Shown: positions 31,965 to 42,060 of the stretch, in pieces | Numbering within the stretch: position 1 is the first letter of the stretch | Layout of the letters: each line of letters begins with the position of its first letter | Assembly: GCA_011109175.1 (NCBI GenBank) | Contig: RDEW01000005.1 | Location: 324,043 to 388,042, forward strand | Source: Dicyema japonicum | Taxonomy: Eukaryota; Dicyemida; Rhombozoa; Dicyemidae | Length of the DNA stretch: 64,000 nt | Direction: 5' to 3' | Program-made: the position numbers and the translations under genes | Notes under the pieces: generated by a model | Seen by the model: the letters and a program-made list of their open reading frames with translations, nothing else | What the model was told of the DNA's origin: nothing | Database searches by the model: none

Positions 31965-33224
31965 CAGTGATCCCAACCTTAAGGTGCTCTTGAACCCTTT
32001 TGGGCTAATTTATTTTTTGCGGAACCCTTCCAATTCAATTGTTACTATTTTCACTTAAAACATAATCGTAATAATCAAAAACAATTTTAATGTGAACATT
32101 GGGGTAACTTTTTATTATAACATCCTGTAAAGTTAGTAGTTACTGTTGACAACTGCATCCATATAGCGGAAGCATTGAGTTTATTTATATATTGTTTTGG
32201 TAAATGTATATATTGAAAACCCAGACTCGCATAAGTAAATGGTTGGAAAAAAATACTGTATGTATAGTCTTTCCTAAGATATCATGATATTTTGAAATGT
32301 ATGTTCTCAAAAATTAAAAAAGGATTCATTTTATATATCTGATTTGACGTTGACTCTGATGTCAATAAGATGCTCAAATTCAATTGATTTTAGATTTGCT
32401 GGTATTACTTTAACTTTGAATAGATTTTGAACCCAATCGTCATCAAATTTATCCGGAAAATATTTCGCAATGTTATCATCAAAAATTACCAAATGATCTT
32501 TGATGTCCTGAAGTAATGTATTGTCCAATGTGCATTCTTATTCATCAAGATACTCTTGCAAATGGCAAAGCATGTAATGTTATTTTATTTAAGTATGACC
32601 GCCAAAATTCAATTTTCCGTTTTAAGGCCATCAGTTTATCGTTCAAAATAAAAACAGATTGATATTTTCCTTGTAGAGATAATGTAAATTTATTCAGTTT
32701 ATAATAAATTGAAACCAAATGTACAATTCTCTGTAAACATTTTTTTGTAAATTGGAAAATTTCGTTTCTTGAAATACACAACAAGGTCGTTTCGTAATTC
32801 GAACAAACGTTCCAATACCCTTCCACATGACAATCATCTTACTTCTGTACGGATGATCTTTTTTGAACATGGCTTTATAAGATTTTCGCAATTGTATTTG
32901 CTTTTCCAAAACATGCTACAAGAAAACTCACCTGCTTAATTAAAATAATTCTATACTTCATAAGATGCTCTGTTCTATTTTAAGTTGTCGTTTTTTCGCA
33001 AAATTGGAGCACCTAGTAGATACATTCAATATTTTTTTGAATCTCATGCAATTATTGCTTCTCATTAGAAATCTTATAAAATTGACTAACTAACCAGAAA
33101 CAAGATAAACGTGATGTTTAATATATTTTAATAATTAAATATTATATAACAAATTTCGCGGAACCCTAAAACTGGCTCTGCGGAACCCTGGGGTACCCCC
33201 GGAACCCAAGTTGGGAAACCACTG
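31965..33224 (-). mobile_element. hAT DNA transposon, 1260 bp, internally decayed
   Basis: The termini are CAGTGATCCCAACCTT (left) and CAGTGGTTTCCCAACTTGG (right, reverse complement), imperfect inverted repeats. The element is flanked by the 8-bp duplication TTCTACAC (31957-31964 and 33225-33232), the size expected for hAT. Minus frames at 32909-32545 and 32528-32331 match ZBED/FAM200-type transposases: TLSLQGKYQSVFILNDKLMA, then LQDIKDHLVIFDDNIAKYFP. The BED finger and the catalytic C-terminal dimer region are not found, so it is non-autonomous now. Confidence 0.8.
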
Positions 33225-33600
33225 TTCTACACAATCAGCTTCTTAAACCGATTGCCGAGTATACACGTGCGCTCTGGGCTTTCGACTTTTCATAAACTGG
33301 ATGAATATCTGAGGTATACTTCCTTCCAAAAAAATTTATCAGCTACCTTTGCATTCCGATCTGGGGCTTCCGAGGCTGAAGATACTAGAGGAGAAAAAAT
33401 CACTGACTGACATACAGATTAAGAGAGTACTCGTTTTTAAGATTTTTAATAACGGTGGTCAGAACATAACTCAGCTTCGTCAACAAGTTATTTCTTTACG
33501 CAATCCTCTTGACATTAGATGGACTATTCTTGTATATATTTTTCTGAGTATTTTTGGATCGGGTCCACCGCGTTTACCGTCATAACCGATAAAGCTCACC
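33225..33600 (+). mobile_element. LINE fragment right of the hAT insertion
   Basis: This continues the frame interrupted at 31964: LLKPIAEYTRALWAFDFS, the usual post-thumb segment with a Tyr-rich core, then a 78-codon frame at 33349-33585 beginning MHSDLGLPRLKIL, and no clear 3' terminus. Confidence 0.5.
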
Positions 33601-33639
33601 ACCCGGTTGCAGGTTGACGGACAACAACTGAAGGATATG

Positions 33640-34800
33640 ATCACTGTCTTATAGAACAATAGGAATATCCGTCAGTTCGGTAAGAGTGGGAGAAATTGGA
33701 AAAACACTAGTATGTCTCTCAGTACCCAGAGAAGTAGTTATCATCTTTTTATGTAAGGATTTTCTGAAATCATCTTCAAAAGTTTTCAATTTTTGCATCA
33801 AGTAAATATCCTTAGAGTTTATATCACCCCCTGGAATCGCACACTCATCACTTAAATTATCAAAGTCATAATGTGATATACAATGAATTATTGAATTTAT
33901 TCCCTTAATATCTTTCGAAAGGACTTTCGTTAGAAAATGAATGGACCGATATAACTGTAGACAGCACTTTCTAATTTATCAAGCCACTTTTTTCACTGTT
34001 ATCCAGCATTTTTGACAACTTCCTCGTGATCGTCTGATTAAATCTTTCGACAATTCCTTGTGCTCGTGGATTGTTAGGCTTCCGTGAATTTGCTTAATGT
34101 TAAAATCTTCGCAAAGTTTTGTTATTTCTTGATTTTTAAATTCAGAACCTTATCAGACTTATTATAGAGTGGTTGTACAAAAGCGAATCTCTATAAATTA
34201 AAAAAACCAACCTACTATATATGTCAATGACCGTTAAAACCCATTTGAAATTTTCATTTAATGTTAAAACTTTTCAGGTCTATTAGATCTACCTGAAAAC
34301 GTTCATTTGGAGAAGAAGCAAACACATGGTGATTTATATCTCCAATCTACAATTATAAAAATCACGAACTTTTAAAGGACGCGAAAATTTGCAGACTTCA
34401 CAATTTCGAATGACTTTTCTGACAATCTCATTCTTTACAGTGAAGTATCTTTGTCGACATTCATACTCAATTTTATTGACTCTCCGTGTGAAAACTCGTG
34501 CAACGATTTAGCAACATGCTCCATTTCGGTTCATTATCCAGGGATATGACTAACTTGGAATCAGTTGATTTAAGATACAGTCTAAAATTATTGCAAATTT
34601 ACAATACCTGTCATTGATAATGGAAAAATTCTCAATCTTCTTTACAAGCCTATGTTTTTGGTGCCTCGGAAGATTTTCGGGAAATTTATCATGCAAAGCA
34701 TCTTTTAAAGTTTGATATCAACGCAATCTTTCACAAAACCCTTGTAAGAAGCAATTGCAACAAAATAATCTTCCATGCTATAAATCACGCTAAATCTAGG
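33640..34800 (-). pseudogene. Integrase relic (DDE, Gypsy/Ginger or KRBA2-like)
   Basis: Minus frames show VIRKVIRNCEVCKFSRPLK (end of the HHCC finger), NFKWVLTVIDIYSRLVFLI (first catalytic Asp) and PNNPRAQGIVERFNQTITRK (third catalytic Glu). The segment with the second Asp is disrupted. Frameshifts lie between each. No LTR or primer-binding site was recognised, so a Ginger-type DNA transposon and an LTR element both remain possible. Confidence 0.6.
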
Positions 34801-34929
34801 TTTACCGATATAAAAAAAATAAAATCTTTATAATCATAACATTTATGAATAAAAACTAATTTAACAGAATTAAATCACGATATAAATCGGATATACAAAA
34901 TTAAATGTCAAATAATCAAAAGACCTTTT

Positions 34930-35790
34930 CAAGGTCGAAAAAATGTAACAGGCTGCCCATGCGTTACGACAGAGATTAACCTCTTCGAATGGGAAAATTG
35001 TGACTCCATCTCCTCTGTTCAAGCCAGCAGGTTCAAGTATGAAGGGTATCCAGCAGACTCTAGTGCTCGCTTAACAATTCCGTTGATCGCCTTATGTCTT
35101 GGGAATCGTCCTGCGCTTCTTCGACAAAATATGGCATGGTGTCCATAACAGTCGATGTTATCGCCACATCGGCATTTGTGAGTGTGGCAAATCTTCAGTC
35201 AGTCTAGTGGAGATGCCGATGCGGAGAGTGTCGTCGTCAAGGTGGGTCTCGAAACAACAAACGGGGAGGGCATTGATACAAGCGCCACTCCCTTCGCATC
35301 TTTCAGTGACTAGACAAGCACGTCTGTGTTGGTTTGATTGTTTCAGAAGCCTCTCATGTTTATCTTCACAGATGGTCTGTAACGGTCTTTCTGCTACGTA
35401 TCTTCACTTTCAAAGGCTCCGTATCTGTGATTTCAGACTATTCTGTTTGGGGTTGGAGAATCAACCTGATCAGCAGTCGGCTAAAGCACAAAGAGGACAG
35501 ATACTGTGGGCAAGCCAAATCCTTAGGTGAAAGGATTTCCAGTCCACCAAGGTTAACATGTAGGGTCGATTGGTCCTATGCTCGGTCGTTAGATTTAACA
35601 TTGGTGATACGTTCAAAAGTGGTCTAGAAGAGGGAATCGAAAGTATCGAGCTGTTGTATTTTCAGGTAACATGGTCCTCAAAGAACTTAGTTCAATTTTA
35701 GTGCTGATAAGGCGCTTCTCAGCAGAAATAGTAGAAAGTTTATGTGCGTGAAATTTGGTATCACCCAAAAAAATTTACCACATGAAGAAA
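34930..35790 (-). mobile_element. PHD-RT family C-terminal relic
   Basis: The nucleotide stretch 35530-35740 parallels the window start (2-210): TCCACCAA, GTTGTATTTTCAGGTAACATGG, TCTGCGTGGATAAAGCG-like. Translation passes through NLGGLEILSPKDLACPQYLS, the GGLG motif (Glu for the second Gly pair). It shows where the intact ORF at 1-1963 would continue. There are many stops. Confidence 0.65.
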
Positions 35791-35843
35791 TTGGTTTGAA
35801 GCTGTAGAATATTATTATTAAAATATTAAAAAAAAAAAAAAAA

Positions 35844-35916
35844 TACCCCGACTGGGAATTGAACCCAGGACCTTTCGCGTGTAAAGCGAACGTGATAACC
35901 ACTTCACCACCAAGGC
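35844..35916 (-). tRNA. tRNA-Val (anticodon UAC)
   Basis: The D arm is GTGAAGTGGTTATCAC. The anticodon arm is TTCGC-TTTACAC-GCGAA with anticodon TAC, and the T arm is CTGGG-TTCAATT-CCCAG. A run of 15 or more T follows the discriminator A directly, a good Pol III terminator. The acceptor stem GCCTTGG/TCGGGGT pairs throughout but four of seven pairs are G-U. The internal promoter boxes are intact. It is probably functional, although the wobble-rich acceptor stem is unusual. Confidence 0.85.
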
Positions 35917-35924
35917 ATTTGAAG

Positions 35925-36353
35925 TTAACAACTATCCTGAACGCTTTCACTATGTCGATATTCGTTTTGAACTATCTACACTGCTAAGACAGACTGATCT
36001 ATTTAGAGCGACAAGCTCTTACGACTCTGTCTTGGTTGGATCACTCTAAATCAAATTAAATTAAAATTATTTCCCATGACCAAGTAACTAAACTAACTAA
36101 CTCCTCGATCCTGACTCGTTTAAGCATTCCATAACTTGTCATCAGGCAACGATGTTGTCCCCGGTGAAGAGTTGTTGGATCCTCTTGATGCCGACCAGGC
36201 ATTACGCGCCTCCTCAGTAAGATGGATACATGACGCCATCGGAAGGAAGGAAAATAACTATGACAAACTATCCACGTAGCACCAATAACAAGCTATTCAC
36301 TTAGCACCACATGGCGCCACGCGATTTTGTTATACTCTTAACTTGTTAAACCC
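35925..36353. other. No gene recognised
   Basis: Nothing with coding signal. Short similar sentences such as AGCACCA...AACAAGCTATTCACTTAGCACCACA occur at 36278-36310. It holds the 5' flank of the tRNA gene. Confidence 0.35.
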
Positions 36354-36709
36354 AGCACAAACAGTCACAAATTTAGATATTTAAGGAAACCCAGAAAGCT
36401 TTGTAATTAAGAGGTGTGTAAGAAACTATTAATATAACTGTTTTGTACAAGATTATAATGATTTTATTAAATCAAATAAAAAAAGGACAAAACATCAATA
36501 GCTGTTGTTGCTCTCAGAATTGCGAGCGATAATTGCTCAAACAGCCAGGGGCGTTCGCGGAGATCTCCAGTGCATGAAGGTGAGAGGGTAGTGCAGATTA
36601 TAGCACAAACAGTCACAAATTTAGATATTTAAGGAAACCGAGAAAGGTTTGTAATTAAGTGGTATTTGTAAGAAACTATTAATATAACTGTTTTGTACAA
36701 GATTATAAT
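36354..36709. repeat. 106/108-bp direct repeat around a dispersed-repeat copy
   Basis: 36354-36459 and 36602-36709 share the order AGCACAAACAGTCACAAA, TTTAGATATTTAAGGAAAC and GTTTTGTACAAGATTATAAT with few differences. Between them lies the hairpin-bearing repeat. It could be an LTR-like structure or a segmental duplication. Confidence 0.7.
36500..36590 (-). repeat. Dispersed hairpin-bearing repeat, copy 4
   Basis: Minus-strand match to 6442-6555. The stem GAGCGA has one mismatch in its partner (GAGCAATTATCGCTC read on the minus strand). The 3' segment is shortened. It is bracketed by the direct repeats at 36354 and 36602. Confidence 0.6.
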
Positions 36710-36719
36710 TGAAAGAGAA

Positions 36720-37250
36720 AAGTGAAATATTAAGTAGAATATTGTTGCGTTCACTTAAAGACCATGCTGAAAATGATGGAGAGCATCCATAAATTCTACC
36801 CCAATCGTATTTCCGAAATGTTGACGACTTCTTTATTTATTATTTCATTCGCCAACAGTGTAGACGAGTCAGGTTCATACGGATGTACCTTGGTAGAATA
36901 GATCTCTATTTAAAAAAAATAGAGTCCTCCAGTTTCCACAAACAGAATTTACGAATTCTTTTCAAGCATACGTTTATCTATATCCGCCATTGTGAGAATT
37001 CCTTCACTGGAATAGGGAAGAGATAAATCCCTTGGACAGGTGTATTTCATGGCGATTCTTAGGAATGGAAGAAGCCAAAGAACGGAAAGGAATCCTTCGA
37101 TCAGGTAGGTAGTGGTGTGGGGAATAAACTACAGCCATTATGATTCAAAGGACAGCAATGACAGGGATACCTGGTCTAATAGCCACTACAATACTTGCTA
37201 TATATTTGATTTGTTGGTTTTAATTGGCAATAATTATGTACTCTTAATTC
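36720..37250. other. Upstream flank of the glutamate receptor; unassigned frames
   Basis: No gene is certain. On the minus strand ATG at about 36991 opens MADIDKRMLEKNS, and splicing a GT...AG stretch of 26 nt would continue it as TLFFLNRDLFYQ; downstream a second frame (EIYSTKVHPYEPDSSTLLAN) is open. This may be the start of a divergent gene, but no family is recognised. Confidence 0.25.
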
Positions 37251-40020
37251 ATGAAATCAATGAGAAATCATATACCGACAAGATCGGTTTTACTAATGAT
37301 TTTGTTTATTTTGCTTCACTTTTGTAATCCACATGCTATTTCCCTGGATGTAGGACAAAAATATATATTTGTGTATGATTATTCCGTGCTTTGTGAAAGT
37401 AGTGGTTGCCACAATATTTCTCAAAAACAAATTCAAGTTAAACTCTTCAATATTTCCAGGAATGACTTGAACAGTGCAATAAATATTTCTAAAAATGTGA
37501 ACAGTCATTTAGCGGCAAATCAAAATTTGTTCATTCCTGTCTTCTTTTTTGGGCAACTAAAGGATTTCAGATTTGTCATTGCTACACTGAAGCTATCCCA
37601 CAAAAACATTATGATTTCTCACATAATTGGAGATAGGACGATCTCATCAATAAATGTAGAATTCCCCAAAGACTAATTTTAGGACAGAACTCTAATGACC
37701 AATTATCCCCCATCAAGATATTCCCTGGGAGTCCAATTATTTATGAACAACCACCAGATATTTCAAATATTTATTATTGTGAGTATCGAACTCTCTGCTG
37801 ATGGATTCGTTTCATCAATTTTAGCCTATTGCAAACAAAAACGGATATATTCCCAATTAATAGTCATCGACAACCTTAAAAACATGATCAAAGAAAATAA
37901 AATAAATTTTGGAATCATCATTGATGTGATTAATCCTTTGGTGGTGTTTTATGTCAATCGCGTTGACTTTCCAGTAATCCTTTGTTATCTTCGGAATAAA
38001 TATCACAGAAATAACATAATTTATATTAACGGACTCGGAAATTTCACTCACACAGAAGTCTACTGTGCACAGAACGTGATTGTAGTCGAGAATTTACAGG
38101 CCAATACATTTTCAGACACAATTTTCACGGATATCGTGAATTCCGTTAACGGAACTGCTAATAGAAACAGGTAGACGCGGATAAATAAGATATAGTATTG
38201 GGAAGGCAGTTTCGGAGTACAAAAATAAAAACCAGTTAGTTTTGTTCATTCAGAGATTTGTTTTCTATAAACTTGAGTCCGTGTTGTATGGTTTTGTCAA
38301 TATGAGCACAAATCCCCCAAAATTGAATCAAATGAAGAGTCTAAACCAAATCAATAGATTTTCGTTACCTTTCCGCGTTGTTGTCCAAATCGACGAACCA
38401 TTTGTGATGATAACTGACCTCAGATATGTTAAATTTTGTTATGCAGGAGTGGTTTGTCTCAAAATTCTACAAACTGACCCAATGTATATTAGCAAGGCTT
38501 TCTCAGATTATTCCACAGATCAGAAATTGGTGGGAACTGTTTATGAAGTTTACTGCTGTCATGGACTTATAATTCAGATTCTAATGGAACTTACAATAGG
38601 AAACCATCTAACGTTGATATTCTGATGATTTTAGAAATTTGGAGGTTTATATTCTCGCGGATCAAAATTACGGAGTTTTTAAAGACGGAAAATGGAACGG
38701 ATTGGTAGGCGAATTGGTTGAATACCGAGCAGATCTGGCTGCGGCTACCTTAACGATTTCTAGTGAGAGATTGGAGGTAAAACAATCATTTTCAGTTAAA
38801 AGTACATCAATTTTGTCTCCATTGGAATAAAAACTATTAATTCTCTCATCTCTGTTAAAAAGAACTTGGCTCCTCAAATTGGAATAATATTTAGTCCTCT
38901 AAAGGTGGACGTTTGGATACTCGTAGTGTCCTTCATATTTATGCTAATATTCATTACAGCAACGTACGAATGGCTGAGTCCATATGGAAGGAATAGTTCA
39001 GGCAAAAAAGAACAGGTTTATGCTATTGGTAGTTCAATGTTTGTAATTTAAAGGATCTGCCTTCACTACTGTTATTTCAGTGTTGACAATGAATTCCCTG
39101 CAAGCTAAAAGTCCAAAGTCGGTCTCTGCAAGGATGTCTGCAATCATTTTGGGCCTTTTCTGCGTTTATTCTGGTGGCCTACTACACGGCATTTCTCGCA
39201 GCTATTATGTCATCGGAAGAGTCGACAGATGTTGATATTGTAAAAATACTGGTAAAGATCTATGATTACACAGAACAACCCAAATTATAAAATCGGAATA
39301 CAAGCGGGGAGTCTTCAACTCTCGACAATCATAATGAACAACTACAGCTCTAATAATCTCATATTTTATCACAACACCAAGGAGGCATTTTCATTTCTAA
39401 GGTTTTGAAGATCTAATATTAGAAATGGAGAAATTGATTATATTTTTGATGAAGAAATCTATACTCGAATACCCAGTATAAACTCCTTCTGTGATCTTGT
39501 TTTAAATGGCCAGTTTGGAAAATCAACATTTGGATTTGGAATTCCAAAACATTCAGTTTATCAAGTTAACTTTACTCAACATATTCAAGGAAAGCATGCA
39601 GGAAGTGATCACGAGGTTAAAGGAATCGAACAGTCTTTCTACACTTTTTGGTAAATATTTTGTGGACGAACACTGTGTTACGGACATTGAAACGAAAGTG
39701 GACAAGATAACCCCGAGTCACCACATTGGAAGCTATATTTTACTGGCTGTAGCTATTTTGGTGTCTTCGGTGATTTGCCTCGCCGAGATTTTCATGCACA
39801 AATACCTCATTGTGGTGTTTAGAAGTTTACCCCCAAATAGTATTTGGAAGAGCTCCAGAATATACTTTACTAGTCAGGTGTATATTTTAACTTAAATAAG
39901 AAAATTTATCAGCTTGTGGTGTCTAGTTTTGATTCTTCTGTGTACTATAAAAATCAGGCGGGTTACTTCCGAATTATCGGAAAAGTTCTTGAGTTTAAAA
40001 GAAGAATAAGCCAAGTCTAA
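37251..40020 (+). CDS. Ionotropic glutamate receptor subunit (iGluR), spliced
   Basis: A ligand-gated cation channel subunit of the plasma membrane. A signal peptide (SVLLMILFILLHF) precedes an extracellular amino-terminal domain. S1 is RVVVQIDEPFVMITD to GKWNGLVGELVEYRADLAAA with TLTISSER, the Arg that binds the ligand carboxylate. M1 is VWILVVSFIFMLIFITATYE. M3 contains AYYTAFLAA, for the usual SYTANLAA. S2 is GIQAGSLQLS to FDLVLNGQFGKSTFGFGIP-like sequence, and M4 is GSYILLAVAILVSSVICLAE. Nine introns (37656-37682, 38171-38195, 38613-38634, 38777-38802, 39043-39080, 39252-39273, 39402-39422, 39565-39589, 39878-39900) join the exons; eight are 21-27 nt and the fifth is 38 nt. The frame is otherwise broken only at TTTT 39147-39150 before M3, probably a one-base indel. 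The stop is at 40018-40020. Confidence 0.85.
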
Positions 40021-40780
40021 AAATATTTTCATTTTTAGAGAGTTTCCTTAAGAAAAATGAGGGAAGCCTCGATCACGGAAGCTCAAGAAAATTAAATTAT
40101 TAACAATTTAATAAATTTTACTGATTTTCATTTTAACAAATAGTTTTTGTGTTTAAAACTAATTTATAGCACTATTAAAGTGACTAATGTATTCCAAACC
40201 TAACTGACAGAATGCAACAACGAAGTGAAGTATGCCACATTGAGATTCGCACTGTCAAAGCCAATACCGATTAGTTCACTATAGAGGTCAACTCTTGTAT
40301 GACGGCAGTGCATGTTTATGGATCAATCCTCTACTCATGGAAGATACGACTCTCAAATAAGGAGTTTGATTCCTCCGTTTCAGTGAAGAAGGCAGAAGCC
40401 AGCATCTCCTATCTCTTTCCCGAGCAAAGAATATAATAATGCCCTTTATAACTAACTTAAAACCCCGGGACTAAATAAATCAATGCCGATCAAAGATAAA
40501 CTTGACAGGCGCTGATTTGACATCGAAGACCTCAAATATGTTTATATCTGTTTTAACCTTGAAAAATAACGTTCACAACTACAAATTGAGTAGTCAAAGT
40601 TTTCAGCGTTGCCAATAGAAAACGGAGATCGTTAGCAGTCGATCTTCTCTATGAAGAAAAAACAAAAAACAAGTGAGTATAGCTTAATAACGTGAACTAT
40701 ATGGCTTATGTCTGCTACAGCGTCCTGCCTCGAGCGGATGCCCCTATGGATCCCTTTAGGCTTTACCTTTACAGATTCAT
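40021..40780. other. No gene recognised
   Basis: 3' flank of the receptor gene. A frame near 40240-40440 reads RTVKANTD and TAVHVYGSILYSW, of unknown origin. Otherwise AT-rich. Confidence 0.3.
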
Positions 40781-41370
40781 CCAACTATTCTGGGAGTTGC
40801 TATCCACTCTTTGATGACATTTTTTCAACAGATAAAGAATGTTGTGTCAAAGGGTCTCAGAAAACTGAATATAATGAAATCGTTCTTAAAGTCCAGACAG
40901 TCACGGGAATACGCTGTCGTCTTGTACAATCAACTTTTAATACCGACGGTTGAGTATGCTTGTGCCTCATGGGCTTATAGAGTTTCAACATCATTTTTGT
41001 GCAAGATCAATTCTTTAACAGCCAAATTGGTACGTCTAACAAATCTACCTGCCGATCTTTCCCCACAATGCTTGACCACGCCTCAATCGGAAAACAACGA
41101 CTCCGGTTTCATCGGTCTGTGTGGTCACGAAACAAGTTGTTTCCTCCATTCAAGACTAAAAGCCTCAAATACAAGTAAATTGGGATAAAACCAATCCCTC
41201 TTCAAATTTTAATGAAAGGTGATCGTTGTCGATACAGGAAACTGGTGGGTACTCTGGAGGAACATAGAAAAACCTCTCGATCCTTTTGAGGTGTACCGGG
41301 ATCACTTAATTAGTTGGTTTACTCCTTCTTTATTGGTGTTCCCTTTTCGGGGTTATTAAATAAATAACCA
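40780..41370 (+). mobile_element. CR1/Jockey-like LINE C-terminal end and 3' UTR
   Basis: Frame 40811-41188 encodes GLRKLNIMKSFLKSRQSREY, VLYNQLLIPTVEYACASWAY and AKLVRLTNLPADL, the C-terminal half of an RT protein after box C. The 3' UTR runs to GGGATCACTTAATTAGTTGG (41298) and a short AT tail. A piece of the same family lies inverted at 5790-6070 and another tail at 49295. Confidence 0.7.
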
Positions 41371-41439
41371 GGAAATCGTTTAGTTTCCTAAAGAAACTGG
41401 GACGAATAACTACAGTAAAAAGCCACGACGCACGTGAGA

Positions 41440-42060
41440 CTCGGTGGATTCTCCCTTTGATATCTGTTGCAATCGTGAGAGGCAATCCATGCCGTTGTGG
41501 ATCTGTTGTGGACTGCAAAGGACTTCACCCGCTCTCTTGCCGTCTCAGCAGAGGCCGGTTCCCGAGACATGCTGCCATCAACGGGTTGTAAACCGTTCTC
41601 TTGAGGCGGCTGGATTCTCGTCATCTCTAGAACCGGTGAGCCTAAATCGTGGAGATGGAAAGCGCCCAGAGGGAGTAACTGTCTTCCTTTCAGGGGGAAT
41701 GCTTGATTTGGGATAGGGCCTGTACTAACAGCTTTTCTTAGTCGACACTTGTTGGTTACGAGATAATAGCTAAGAAAGCTGCTCGGGCTTTCGAGAATTT
41801 CAAGATAAAAAAATACTAGTTTCCATCAGATTCTATGTACAGTCGTCGAAATGAGCAGAGTCTTCCGGCTCAAGACGTTCTTTTTTCTAAGATTACCTTG
41901 TTCAATGATATCTAAGGTAAGTTGACCGTCGGAAACGGAGTGACTGTTCCAAAGGATTTCTCTACAGTTGTCAAGAAAAACAGCAATTCATCCAATCAGC
42001 TGGATTATTTTGATTGTCAATATTACGTAATAAATTGTTTTTGATAATTAATTAAATTTT
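41440..42060 (+). mobile_element. PHD-RT family C-terminal relic
   Basis: CRCGSVVDCKGLHPLSC, RFPRHAAING, a stop, then RSLEAAGFSSSLEPVSLNRG, DGKRPEGVTVF and SFRF-like sequence. This is the conserved C-terminal Cys-rich and SDGKRPDG region of the PHD-RT family. Its tail (41810-42060) is homologous to 51950-52210. Confidence 0.75.

Noticed and set aside
37780-37825. A GTGAGT...TTTTAG candidate intron of 46 nt in the receptor gene
   Set aside because: Removing it shifts the frame and introduces stops, whereas the unspliced frame stays open through the amino-terminal domain.
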